Below, in pieces: positions 47,804-57,446 of a stretch of DNA of 64,000 bases (its first letter is position 1; each line of letters begins with the position of its first letter). The notes under the pieces are model-generated. The model ran no database searches. It saw nothing but the letters and a program-made list of their open reading frames with translations, and had not been told where the DNA came from. This stretch comes from Chrysaora quinquecirrha (lineage: Eukaryota; Cnidaria; Scyphozoa; Semaeostomeae; Pelagiidae). Position numbers and translations under genes: made by a program. The stretch covers positions 1,869,565 through 1,933,564 of the forward strand of contig JACTAT010000026.1 in NCBI GenBank assembly GCA_014526335.1, written 5' to 3'.

Positions 47804-47884
47804 CTTAATGGGAGACGGCTACTAGACCACACACCTGATAAGAGTAAGAATTCGGACACAACTAGTTACAAAGAGCTAAAAGAG

Positions 47885-48838
47885 GCACGTTTCAAAAATC
47901 CAAAAAACCCTATTCTTGCACACCTAAACATAAATAGCATTAGAAACAAATTTTGTGAGCTCAAAGATTTAATTACAGTGAGCTCTTTTGACTGCATTAT
48001 CATCAGTGAAACTAAACTTGATGATTCCTTTGCAACTGAACAATTTTAATACCTGGTTACAAGGCTCCTTATCGTGCTGATAGAAATGCACATGGTGGTG
48101 GTCTCCTTGTTTACATCAAGGAACCCTTCAAAAGCAGAAGAACTGACAAATTTGAAGATGAAGAAATAGAAAATATATGCTTTGAACTAAATCTACGAAA
48201 AGAAAAATGGGTCATCATTGCTGCATACAATCCACCAAATGCGGATAATAAAATTTTCAGAAATTCTATAATTAAATTGATTGATAAATGTTCCTCACAA
48301 TATGATAATTTTATAATAATTGGTGATCTGAATCTAACTCCAACCGATCCTAGCCTTAAAACTATTTGTTCTACTCTTGGGCTCACAAATCTCATCAAAG
48401 AGCCAACTTGTTACAAACCAAATTGTAATCCGTCATCAATTGACGTAATCCTTACCAACCGGAAACATAATTTTAAAAATACTAAAACTATTGAAACCTC
48501 TTTAAGTGACTTCCATAAGCTAATTCTTACTACTTGCAAATCTTCAATTCCCAAACACCATCCTAATAAAATTCGCTACAGAGATTTAAAAAACTTTAAT
48601 GAGGATGCCTTCTGCAAAGATCTTTCAGAAACACCATTTTATCTTTGCCAATACATTCATGATGGCAATCAGGCATTCGAATACTTTCAAGATTTGTTCG
48701 ATAGCATAGTTAATTATCACGCACCATTAAAATCCAAAATAGTTAGGGCAAATAATAAACCCCTCAGTAAGGTACATAGAAAAGCAATAATGCTAAGAAC
48801 TAAATTTAAAATGCCTATAACAAATCAAAACTACTGTT
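47885..48838 (+). pseudogene. CR1 ORF2, APE endonuclease domain
   Basis: It starts with ILAHLNINSIRNKFCELKDL, IIISETKLDDSF; a frameshift at about 48049; then GYKAPYRADRNAHGGGLLVY, WVIIAAYNPP, NFIIIGDLNLTP and SSIDVILTN. These are the ordered catalytic blocks of AP-type endonucleases (Asn, Glu, Asp-Asn, Asp and His near SDFHKLILT). The frame breaks at TGTTAA near 48838. Confidence 0.9.
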
Positions 48839-49262
48839 AATTATGAAAGATTTAAAAAGCAAAGAAACCACTGTGCAAATCTTCGTCAACATCTGAAATC
48901 TGATTACTTTACCAAGATTTGTCAAAACGGCACACTTGACTCCAAAACATTTTGGAAGAAGTTGAAACCCTACTTCTTCGGCAAAGGCCACACTGATTCT
49001 GAAATTACAATATCTGAAAACGATAGTCTTGTCAGTAACCCTCAATCTGTTGCAGATATGCCAGCCCAAACCAGCACTTTGAACGCTGGGAGCTACCCGA
49101 CAATTGATGAAATCATCAAGGGCTTCGAGAACCATCCTAGTATTGGGAGAATAAAACTTAATTTACAAGACGAATCAATTTTCAATTTCCTATCAGTTCC
49201 AGCACCAGTGCTTAAGCAAATTATTCTTGATCTTAATCATAAAAAGCGATGGGTCATGATAT
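48839..49262 (+). pseudogene. CR1 ORF2, linker before RT
   Basis: The next frame carries FKKQRNHCANLRQHLKSDYF and TFWKKLKPYFFGKGH, then a variable region ending VLKQIILDLNHKK, the usual lead-in to the RT of this clade. A stop follows at 49262. Confidence 0.8.
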
Positions 49263-49330
49263 GATAAATGCCAAATTTCTAAAATCTCTGTAGATATTAT
49301 CCTTAAACCTTTACTTGATATAATTAACAA

Positions 49331-50707
49331 ATGTATTTCAAAGGTACATTCCCTAATTCTTTAAAAAAGGCAATAGTCACACCAGTGTACAAGAAAAAGG
49401 ATCCATTTAACAAAGAAAATTACAGGCCAATCAGTCTACTTACTACATTCTCTAAAGTTTTTGAAAAAGTTATAGAACTTCAGCTTTCCCTTTTCTCCAA
49501 GGTAAATTTTCTCCATATTTATGTGCGTACAGAAAGCATTTTCATCCGAACATGCACTTTTCAGATTAATAGAAAACTGGAGAAAAGGACTAGAGCAAAA
49601 TGCACATATAGGGGCGATTCTAATGGATCTATCAAAAGCTTTTGATTGTCTCCCAAAGAATCTTCTACTTGCAAAACTACATGCTTATGGGATAAAAGAA
49701 AATTCACTCTTATTCATCCAGAATTATTTGTCAGATAGAAAGCAAAGAGTAAAAGTAAAAGGACAATATAGCTCTTGGGATGAATTAGGACAAGGTGTCC
49801 CACAAGGTTCAATACTAGGACCTCTTCTCTTCAACTCCTTTATAAATAATATCTTTTATAACCTCAGTGATGGGTCTCTCTGTAATTTTGCCGATGACAA
49901 CACACTGACAGTGACCACCTCAAGCACTGAAGAATTAATAAATTTGATAAAATAAACACCAATAAATGTCTTGAATGGTTTAAGTCAAACGAAATGACTG
50001 CTAATGGTTCTAAATTCCAAGCCATTACTATTGGAAATAAAACAAGAACATAGAACATTTTGAAATTAATGAGAATCTAAAATAAAAGTCGAAACTAATG
50101 TAACTCTGCTAGGTTAGAGATAGATGAAAGTTTAAAATTTGATGCCCATATTGATAAAATTTGTAAAAAGCAGCAAAACAACTTAATTCTCTAAAACGCT
50201 TAGCTAGGTTCATGGGGAAAAGAGAGAAAATTATAATTAACTCGTTTATCTTATGCCACTTTAATTACTGTCCACTTATTTGGATGTTATGCACCAAAGG
50301 GAGCCAAGACAAACTAGAAAAGATAAATGAGAGAGCACTACGACTTGCATATTCTGACTATACTTCTACGTATGAAAACTACTATCTAATTCAATGGAGA
50401 CCACCATTCATATACAGTCGATAAGGCTCCTTGCTTTAGAGGTATTCAAAACTTTGAATAACCTAAATCCTGTTTTTATGAAGGACTATTTTTACCTAAA
50501 AACTAGACCACAATCTACGGAGCACAAATCTTCTTGAAATACCAAAAGTTAGAACCACAGGCTTTGGCATTAAGTCCTTATGTTATCAAGGGCCAAAATA
50601 TGGAATTCAATGAAATCAAAACGGCGAGTAACACTAAACAGTTTAAAAATTTGATCAAAACTTGGTTCCTCGCTAAAAAATGCGAGTGCTCCTTTTGCAC
50701 TAAATGA
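49331..50707 (+). pseudogene. CR1 ORF2, reverse transcriptase and C-terminal region
   Basis: RT blocks in order: PVYKKKDPFNKENYRPISLL; a frameshift at about 49520; FSSEHALFRLIENWRKG; LMDLSKAFDCLP; GQGVPQGSILGPLLF; and NFADDNTLT, the catalytic FADD box, with both Asp present. Beyond 49955 two further breaks precede FNYCPLIWMLCTKGSQDKLE and the terminal WFLAKKCECSFCTK with TGA at 50705. Each block is convincing, but the frame is not continuous. Confidence 0.92.
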
Positions 50708-50799
50708 GTTGATCAATGCAATTCCTATGGTTGCTTAATGTTAGTATGAATTAGTGTATATCACTATTTGTTGTAACTAACATAAAAGAAATATATATC

Positions 50800-51185
50800 A
50801 ATTAGGAACAATCATATTGATTTTGTTTCAGACTGTTACCCTTCTAACTTTCTAGATATGCCGCCCTTTGCTTAAGTGTGGTTCAATAAGCTGAAGTGCA
50901 ATACAGGTAAACAGAGGGGATCTACAAGAACGACATTTAGGAACCATCATATTGATTCCAGATTGAAATCGAGAAGTCTGTTAATCTTTGCGTACGTTCT
51001 ATTCTAGATATGCCCCCTCTACATGCTGTAAGCGCAAAGTAGGATAGAGAATTGATTCTTCTGGGAGCGGTTGAATGCAATGGCTTCTACAAGCTCGACC
51101 ACAAGGATGGAATATAGGAACATTTGATTCGCATTTTGCGTCCTGGCAGTTTAATTGCTTCGAAACGGGAACTACAGTATTCCTA
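50800..51185 (+). repeat. Tandem array continued right of CR1 (locus 2, right half)
   Basis: Units starting at 50800, 50935 and 51112 share (T)TAGGAAC(A/C)ATCATATTGATT and TCTAGATATGCC. The latter also occurs at 45.69 kb on the other side of the retroelement. Translations LGTIILIL, GDLQERHLGTIILIP and RPQGWNIGTF resemble the same RT motif. The array was evidently continuous before CR1 arrived. Confidence 0.72.
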
Positions 51186-51249
51186 TCATTTTGAAGGTAT
51201 GTCCATTCTAAATATATCGGATTATTACTCATTTAATAAATGGGTTATT

Positions 51250-52740
51250 TTGTTAAGTGTTTCCTTTCAATCTGATAATTTACAATCATATAAACATTAC
51301 ATGCGTTTGAAATAATCTAACGATACAATAATGGACGTCAAACGGAGGTCTAAAATAAGTCACGTTCGACCACATTGACGAACTCGGACTAATTGTGTCC
51401 TATGAACTGTGGCGCCGCTTAAAAGTTCATTCTTTTGATCACGGAACAAGAGATATGACGTCATTCGGAATGGCAAAACCTCTTTTTCGGAAAAGCATGT
51501 GGGTTTACCATCTGTATCTCAGCGTCTCCGAGGAGTCCGGCTCGATCAGACTCAGCAGAAAACTGACCTTATAAAGCCGAAGAAATCGCACGTTTGCATG
51601 ATACAAGAGCACACAGTCACGATCTCTGCAATTGCTTATGTAGATGGCAAGACTCGCTTACACCTCACACCACGCCCATTACAGCCATCGAGGGTCAGAA
51701 CAAAAGGATTTCCACGGGATTTCAATAAAAACAATAGGATTTCCAGCAAAGGCGTACGATATTTCCAGGGAATGAGTAAAGGTGTTGTATGGCGTTACCC
51801 CCTGGCGCCTTTTATTATATATCATGCAAAGGTACTTCCTTACAGCCATTCTGTGGTAGTACTCGTTGAGTAAATACGAATACATGTCTCTTTGTTGCGT
51901 TATTCCTAACAAAGGGAGAAGATGAATTACCCCTCGTCTAAGAGAGAAAAAAGTACTGGGGTTTCTTATATTTTATGTCCGGTTGGTCATTCAAAAGTTT
52001 GGGTTTCTTATAACGAGGTTCTATAACGAGCTATTGGACTTCAAGAGAGAATCGTCTTACACAAACATTCAATAATAATAATCTATCCTCAATACAAGAG
52101 TCGTAGCTGCTGATCAGGAGGGGATGAGGAACTGGGAAGGATCTCAGGCTAGCAATAATCTAATGCCACAGTCCTATGGAAACAACGGCTTTATAGCCAG
52201 TACTCCACAGACCCGTCCAGACTCCTCATAATTCGTAAGAGGCTGGAACACAGGGAGCACAGAGTGTGCTTGAAAACGTGACAGTGAAATTAAATTTACA
52301 TTTCACTTACCATAACGGAAAACTGGAATTTTCATGAACGAATGACTTCAGCGACTGATTCAGCGACTTTTATGCTGGACATAGCATAAAGATGCTTTGA
52401 CAATTCGATCATCGAAACAGATTATTTATTTCACAACATCAGCACCCAAACGAGGCTCACTTAACAACCAAAGTAAACTCTAAACGAGACATATTGACCT
52501 TATTTCACTGCCAAATAGGTTGAGCTCCACCCATTATAACTAGTCGTATTTGCCCACTATATAAAATCTCAAATTGATTGCAGTCGTTTTATTTGTGTTT
52601 ACATTTAATTATAGTCTTCCCAGAGAAAAACGCCAAATTTACTGCTTATAACCGACATGTTCAACTGAACTGAAAATAAGTCATAGGTTGAATTTCATGA
52701 CGGGTACCACGTAAAAAGCCAATTGATTCGTGTGGGAAAT
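51250..52740. other. Intergenic sequence
   Basis: Apart from the family E element at 51.7 kb, no gene or repeat is recognised between the CR1-bearing array and minisatellite array 4. Confidence 0.5.
51685..51795. mobile_element. MITE family E, copy at 51.7 kb
   Basis: ACAAAAGGATTTCCACGGGA, AAAACAATAGGATTTCCAGC, GGCGTACGATATTTCCAGGG: the same order as at 2.5 kb. Confidence 0.7.
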
Positions 52741-52764
52741 TGTTATCATCCCGGGTAATGTCTT

Positions 52765-53515
52765 TGCAGTACAATGGAGGGTGTGCATTTCAGTGGAGGA
52801 TATTCAGTACTGTGGAGGGATACCATCAGTACAGTGGAGGGATATCATCAGTACAATTGAGGATATTCAGTACAGTTGAGGGGTATCATCAGTACTGTGG
52901 AGGGACATCATCAGTACAGTGGAGGGGTATCATCAGTACTGTGGAGGATATTCAGTGAGTACAGTGGAGGGATATCATCGTCATCAGAATTACAGTGGAA
53001 TGGTATCATCAGTACTGTTGAGGGATATCATCAGTACAGTGGAGGGGTATCATCGGTACTGTGGAGGATATTCAGTGAGTACAGTGGAGGGATTCCATCG
53101 TCATCAGAAGTACAGTGGAGGGGTATCATCGGTACTGTGGAGGATATTCAGTGAGTACAGTGGAGGGATTCCATCGTCATCAGAATTACAGTGGAATGGT
53201 ATCATCAGTACTGTTGAGGGATATCATCAGTACAGTGGAGGGGTATCATCGGTACTGTGGAGGATATTCAGTGAGTACAGTGGAGGGATATCATCGTCAT
53301 CAGAATTACAGTGGAATGGTATCATCAGTACTGTGGAGGGATATCATCAGTACAGTGGAGGGGTATCATCGGTACTGTGCAGAATATTCACTGAGTTCAG
53401 TGGAGGGATTCCATCGTCATCAGAAGTACAGTGGAGGGGTATCATCAGTACTGTACTGTGGAGGATATTAAGTACGGCGGAGAGATACCATCAGTACGGT
53501 GGACGGATTATCGGT
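52765..53515 (+). repeat. Minisatellite AGTACAGTGGAGGGATATCATC (array 4)
   Basis: About 32 units of 20-25 bp. Variants GGATATTCAGTGAGTACAG and CATCGTCATCAGAATTACAG create a higher-order repeat of about 120-130 bp. The sequence is the reverse complement of array 1 at 1.4-1.9 kb. Confidence 0.93.
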
Positions 53516-53519
53516 TCTA

Positions 53520-54430
53520 CATCTGGGACGCATAACTCGTCTCAGTCGCCTGTGCTGAGCAGTGCCGCAATAAGACAGTGCCGGAGGACACGCTTGGCAC
53601 ACCTTCCCAAGGGCAACGTTTGCAGCGTGTCCGGCTCTATGTAGATTCTCTTTTGTTGCCTCTTTTTCCAATAACTTTGCTAGCCATCAACATCAACATA
53701 TTTGTATAAACACCCATTTCCACTTGGGCATTTTCGAGCGCATGGGCGGACCCCGTAGCGCAACGATTTGAGTATGGGCAGCTGAGACCACAACTTTGAG
53801 CACTTTCAAGCGCGGAAGTATCGCTAAGGAACTTTTCCAAGTTGAATATTTGTATCACTGCAAACAATCAGGAATTAGGAAGCCTGTTCAATTCATTTGC
53901 AGTCAAAACTCGCATTGATTGTGTGTTTAGTATGTAACAATGCTTACATACAGTTGCTACAAGTGTCTCTGTATGTATATTTCACGCCATCAGGCTTATA
54001 GAAGTTGATAGAACTGAGTGAATACCGATGATAGGAGACGGATCTCTCTCCCCCGAAACGTTGCCCTACTAAATATAAAAGGCTTGTCTTGATAAGTGGT
54101 GGCTATCGCCTATCATGTCTCTCTAATACGGTGTCAGATACAGCCTTGATAAGGTCGAATATATTTACTAAAAATTAAGTTACTGATAAGTAAGACACCC
54201 TTAATCAAAAGAGATCCGAAAATAAGGAACTTTAGAAACTAGGCGTTGAGCTAGGTTCTTTATAAAATAAAAAGCGTTTACGGGCACAGAGAAAGCTCCA
54301 AAGATCAACCATACATAAATTTACTTTTATCCTTTTATCTCAAATAAAATTCAGTGAATTAGAGAACTTTCTTTGCTCTACTGTAGAATCAACAAAAATA
54401 TAACTATCAAAGACCAAAGACAGAGTTGTG
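53520..54430. other. Intergenic sequence downstream of the secreted-protein gene
   Basis: No gene or known element is seen. Confidence 0.5.
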
Positions 54431-54435
54431 ATAAA

Positions 54436-54873
54436 TCAGATTTCACCGTTAATAAGTCCCCATTTTTTAGAAATTGTCTCTGTATCTATCAATACTCTAT
54501 CAGGCTCGCAATAATAACTTTTCAGTCGCTTAACTCCTCCGTAGACACAAGTATCCACTGCGCAGTCGGTATAAGAAATGATAACATCATGATCTATTTC
54601 ATCACCAGCCTCGTTTACACATTTGCCATCTTTTCTCACCATTTCAACATGAGGGCAGCCAAACTGTTCATCAACCAATGGGATTCGCTTTATCACGCCA
54701 TCTGCGCAGAAGATCACGGCGCAGGTTGATAGGCTTAGGACTTGTCCATTCTTGTATGTGTTGCCATCTTGTGTGCAAGACAGACTCGATGATCGTCGCT
54801 TTATAGAATATCCACTGGTCGTATTGACTGAGACGACCAACAATGTTGCTAATGCCAAATAGGTAGTCCCCAT
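54436..54873 (-). CDS. Small secreted protein with two four-cysteine modules
   Basis: A 145-residue single-exon frame. Residues 1-20 form a signal peptide (MGTTYLALATLLVVSV), followed by a basic KRR at 25-27 that could be a processing site. Eight cysteines at 33, 51, 56, 73, 85, 104, 109 and 122 fall into two modules with spacing C-x17-C-x4-C-x16-C and C-x18-C-x4-C-x12-C. Both modules contain CAV..C followed by GV.KR, showing an internal duplication. The first (CTQDGNTYKNGQVL) vaguely recalls a von Willebrand C half-domain. No family is firmly recognised. An acceptor CTCCCACAG lies 16 bp before the ATG, suggesting a 5' UTR intron, and a MITE lies in that intron. Confidence 0.75.
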   Translation of the reverse strand: MGTTYLALATLLVVSVNTTSGYSIKRRSSSLSCTQDGNTYKNGQVLSLSTCAVIFCADGVIKRIPLVDEQFGCPHVEMVRKDGKCVNEAGDEIDHDVIISYTDCAVDTCVYGGVKRLKSYYCEPDRVLIDTETISKKWGLINGEI

Positions 54874-54920
54874 TTTAATTATCGACTGTGGGAGAAAATT
54901 GTACCCTTAAGTAAACAGTT

Positions 54921-55112
54921 AAGGCCTGGCTTAACTAGGAGACATGTCGCGCGATGTCCCCTCGATGTCTCCCAGTTTAGCCACCTCGGAAACTTTGTAG
55001 CGCGACAAAATTTGTAGCAAGAGACACGCAAATGTTTCTGGGAGACATCGAGGGGACATGTCACTCATGACCATGTAGTGCGCGACATGTTTCCTAGTTT
55101 AGTCAGGCCTTA
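54921..55112. mobile_element. Palindromic MITE family B with TTAA flanks
   Basis: GGCCTGGCTTAACTAGGAGA with CATGTCGCGC at the left and GCGCGACATG with TTTCCTAGTTTAGTCAGGCC at the right. TTAA flanks both ends. An inner inverted pair (CCCCTCGATGTCTCCCAG / CTGGGAGACATCGAGGGG) gives a second stem. TTAA flanks are typical of piggyBac-type insertion. Confidence 0.88.
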
Positions 55113-55194
55113 AGTTCTATAACGACTCTATAACATAAAAGAAAGAAGCATGTTGTTCTGAGGCAAGCCATTAAATAAAACTATCGTTTGAGCT

Positions 55195-55275
55195 ATAGTT
55201 TGATCGTTTTAGAGTGCTCGCCCAAGAGTCGCGATGTCGTGGGTTCAAGCCAAGGCCGACTCATACCAAAGACTT
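55195..55275 (+). other. tRNA-like SINE head
   Basis: TTTTAGAGTGCTCGCCC (A-box-like) and GATGTCGTGGGTTCAAGCC (B box). The stems do not fold as a tRNA. It is similar in type to the B box inside the 41.1-kb palindrome. Confidence 0.5.
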
Positions 55276-55849
55276 CAAGATTGGCTATCATTGCATCTCT
55301 GATTAGCACTACATCAGCTTGAAAAGGTAGGAATGAGGGATAGGAGTTGCGCCCACCCTTACCCTCACAGATAAAAGCTATCGAAAGATTAGCATTCATG
55401 TTGCCTACGACAAGTTGTCTCCGAGTACCGGCAACCGTCTTATTACCTTAAAATAAAACCTACAAATACCTTACGACGGATTGGACGCTGCTTCGATGCC
55501 AAACTCTGAGAATTTTCTGAATTTCGAGTCAAATCTTTTGAGCGAATTAGTGGAACTCTTATATCAATCTTTTTTTTGAAATATCAATTTATCCCTATCT
55601 ACCTACACCTGTCCTATTTGTTTAGAAAACTAAATGCTTTTTGATTCAAAGAATTAATCGAAATTTCCCTTTCGGATATTTTGTTTATAGAAGCCTGTTG
55701 CTCTCTAAAAAATCCATAGAAGGCTTTGCAAACATATTTGCCTTGCATATCAAGCTAGTTATCAATAGTAATATTCTTAATTTCAACAATTTTGGTGGAT
55801 TTTTCAAATATCGTAGAAATCTTAAAGCAAAGGAAAATTGAGATGTTTG

Positions 55850-55970
55850 GCGAGGAGCATTTCATTCTTCAAAAGGCGAACGAGATTTTTATTGAAACAA
55901 AAGGATTTCCAAGAGATTTCCGTAAAAGATTTATAGCAAGGGTGTATACCACAAGCAGTTAAATGTCCTG
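55850..55970. mobile_element. MITE family E, copy at 55.9 kb
   Basis: GAGCATTTCATTCTTCAAAA, GAACGAGATTTTTATTG, ACAAAAGGATTTCCAAGAGA and GCAAGGGTGTATACC. Confidence 0.65.
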
Positions 55971-56047
55971 GACGTTTGGCTCAGCGCAACGGAGTCATAT
56001 TATCTTAATATCAGTTTTTTCCCAGCATTAAGAAATTAAGAATAAAC

Positions 56048-56290
56048 GAAGTGCCACAAGGGTTACATATGAAGCCAATGTTATTTATCAATATAAGGAA
56101 CTGGCTACTAAGGCCCTCACCAAACGATTTAACAGTGTTAAGGAGTGCCACATGGATTAGATATGAAGCCAATACTATTTACCAATATAAGTAATTTGCT
56201 AAGGCACTCACCAAACGATTTAACAGTGTTTGTCACAAGGAGTGCCACAAGGATTAGATATGAAGCCAATACTATTCATAAATAGGAACT
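56048..56290 (+). repeat. ~95-bp tandem repeat encoding a VPQG-type RT motif (locus 3)
   Basis: Three units at 56048, 56142 and 56239 read EVPQGLHMKPMLFINIRN, GVPHGLDMKPILFTNISNLL and GVPQGLDMKPILFINRN, aligning to the RT consensus GVPQGSxLGPLLFxxYINDL. Each is followed by a family-A MITE end (GCCCTCACCAAACGATTTAA). No further RT sequence is seen. Confidence 0.75.
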
Positions 56291-56583
56291 GGCTATGGCC
56301 CTGGTCAAACGATCAAACATTGTTTGTGAAACATTTTAAGTTTGCTAATCAAGCAATGTTTGAATGTTTGACCACATCACAAAACATTGCCTGACAAGCA
56401 AAAAATAAGCAGAATTTGTTACGCGATGTTTTGAGAACGTTCAAAAACATTTTTCGCTTGACAAAACAAAAAATGTTCGATGGGCATTGTTTCGCGATGT
56501 AGCCAAACTTTAAAAAACATTTTGCTTGACAAGGAAAATTGAAATGTTTGACAAACAATGTTTGATTGTTTGGCCACGGCCTA
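56283..56583. mobile_element. Palindromic MITE family A, copy at 56.3 kb
   Basis: GGCCCTGGTCAAACGATCAA and ACATTGTTTGTGAAACA at the left, inverted as TGTTTGACAAACAATGTTTG and ATTGTTTGGCCACGGCC at the right. Confidence 0.88.
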
Positions 56584-57070
56584 AGTAAACTGAACAGTTA
56601 AGAAAGAAATCACTTACGTATCAAACTATCCTTCAAACTTCCTTCATGGTGTTTGTGTCGTCCACATACTTCTCTTGAACGCCGGCCTTTCTGAAGATTA
56701 CATTAAGGAAAGCCCTTACTCCATTAATCATCGGTGTTCAAAACACAATAGCAGTTCAGCCTCACTTTTTTGATTGATGCATAACAATCCGCATCTGGGT
56801 ATATATTCCGCCTAAGTTAAATTTTTCGGTCTGTTTCTGACGTTTATACTCCGAGGGGTGTCAAACGATATAAGGCTATAAGTATGTCCAATTACGCTGT
56901 CCTATAGATATCTTCATTATATCGTTTTACTCCAAAGAGCTCCCTTGCATAAGCACCCCCGTTATTGTATTGAGCTACCCGTCAGGTTGGTCCCAGACTC
57001 TCCTTTCCTTTGACAGTGCATGTGCAAGCTGCTGATTGGAGGAAGTTTGTCTTTAATACGGGTTTTCAAA

Positions 57071-57256
57071 TGGTGAAGATGAAGGTGAAATGCTGTATTT
57101 GGCGCAAATGGCTAGGATCTCAGTAGTAGGTTAACTAATTGAAACTTCGACCCTAAGTGTGAAGCTACCGTATTTAGGTTCGGAAAAACCCCGACCTCGC
57201 TTAACTTCTGAAACCAAGAGCCAGCTGGATTATGCCACGACGCCACAGCGCCTTCA
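57071..57256 (-). mobile_element. tRNA-derived SINE just beyond the GPN2 stop
   Basis: The minus strand has the head (GGCGCTGTGGCGTCGTGGCA) at about 57256 and the tail AAATACAGCATTTCACCTTC. The B box is degraded. It lies in the same orientation as GPN2 and probably inside its 3' UTR. Confidence 0.85.
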
Positions 57257-57293
57257 GTAATTAAGCGCCATGGGCGGCAATCGAGGAAATGCG

Positions 57294-57446
57294 TTATTCA
57301 AGGTGAAAAGGATACGAAAAATATTCGAAATCAGCCCCAACAGCACAAGACATCATAGATGCCATATCATTCTGATTTTTAATTCCAAATACATAACCAC
57401 CAGCTTTATCAATGATCTGGATAAGTTTTATCATCGTTTCTTTGTC
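57294..57446 (-). CDS. GPN2: GPN2 exon 4 (last recognised)
   Basis: The acceptor is [30 protein letters not shown] is followed by [13 protein letters not shown], then YPFHLE and TAA. The last seven residues are not conserved. A weak donor (TTC|GTATCC) at 57320 would allow one more exon. Confidence 0.9.
   Translation of the reverse strand, partial: DKETMIKLIQIIDKAGGYVFGIKNQNDMASMMSCAVGADFEYFSYPFHLE

Larger units (their letters stand above)
45790..50799 (+). mobile_element. CR1-like non-LTR retrotransposon, decayed, about 5.0 kb
   Basis: Order: ORF1 with an N-terminal hydrophobic segment, a 2A peptide and a coiled coil; an SGNH esterase-like domain; then ORF2 with an APE endonuclease, a reverse transcriptase and a C-terminal Cys motif; then a 92-bp 3' end in AAAGAAATATATATC. 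The esterase in ORF1 and the RT blocks place it in the CR1/Jockey group. At least six frameshifts or stops break the frames, so it should be inactive. It lies upstream of the ARHGAP20 first exon, in the opposite orientation. Confidence 0.92.

Noticed and set aside
52919..53644. 241-codon frame with repeated YHQYSGG peptide
   Set aside because: Minisatellite array 4 translated; the same peptide appears in another frame and in array 1.
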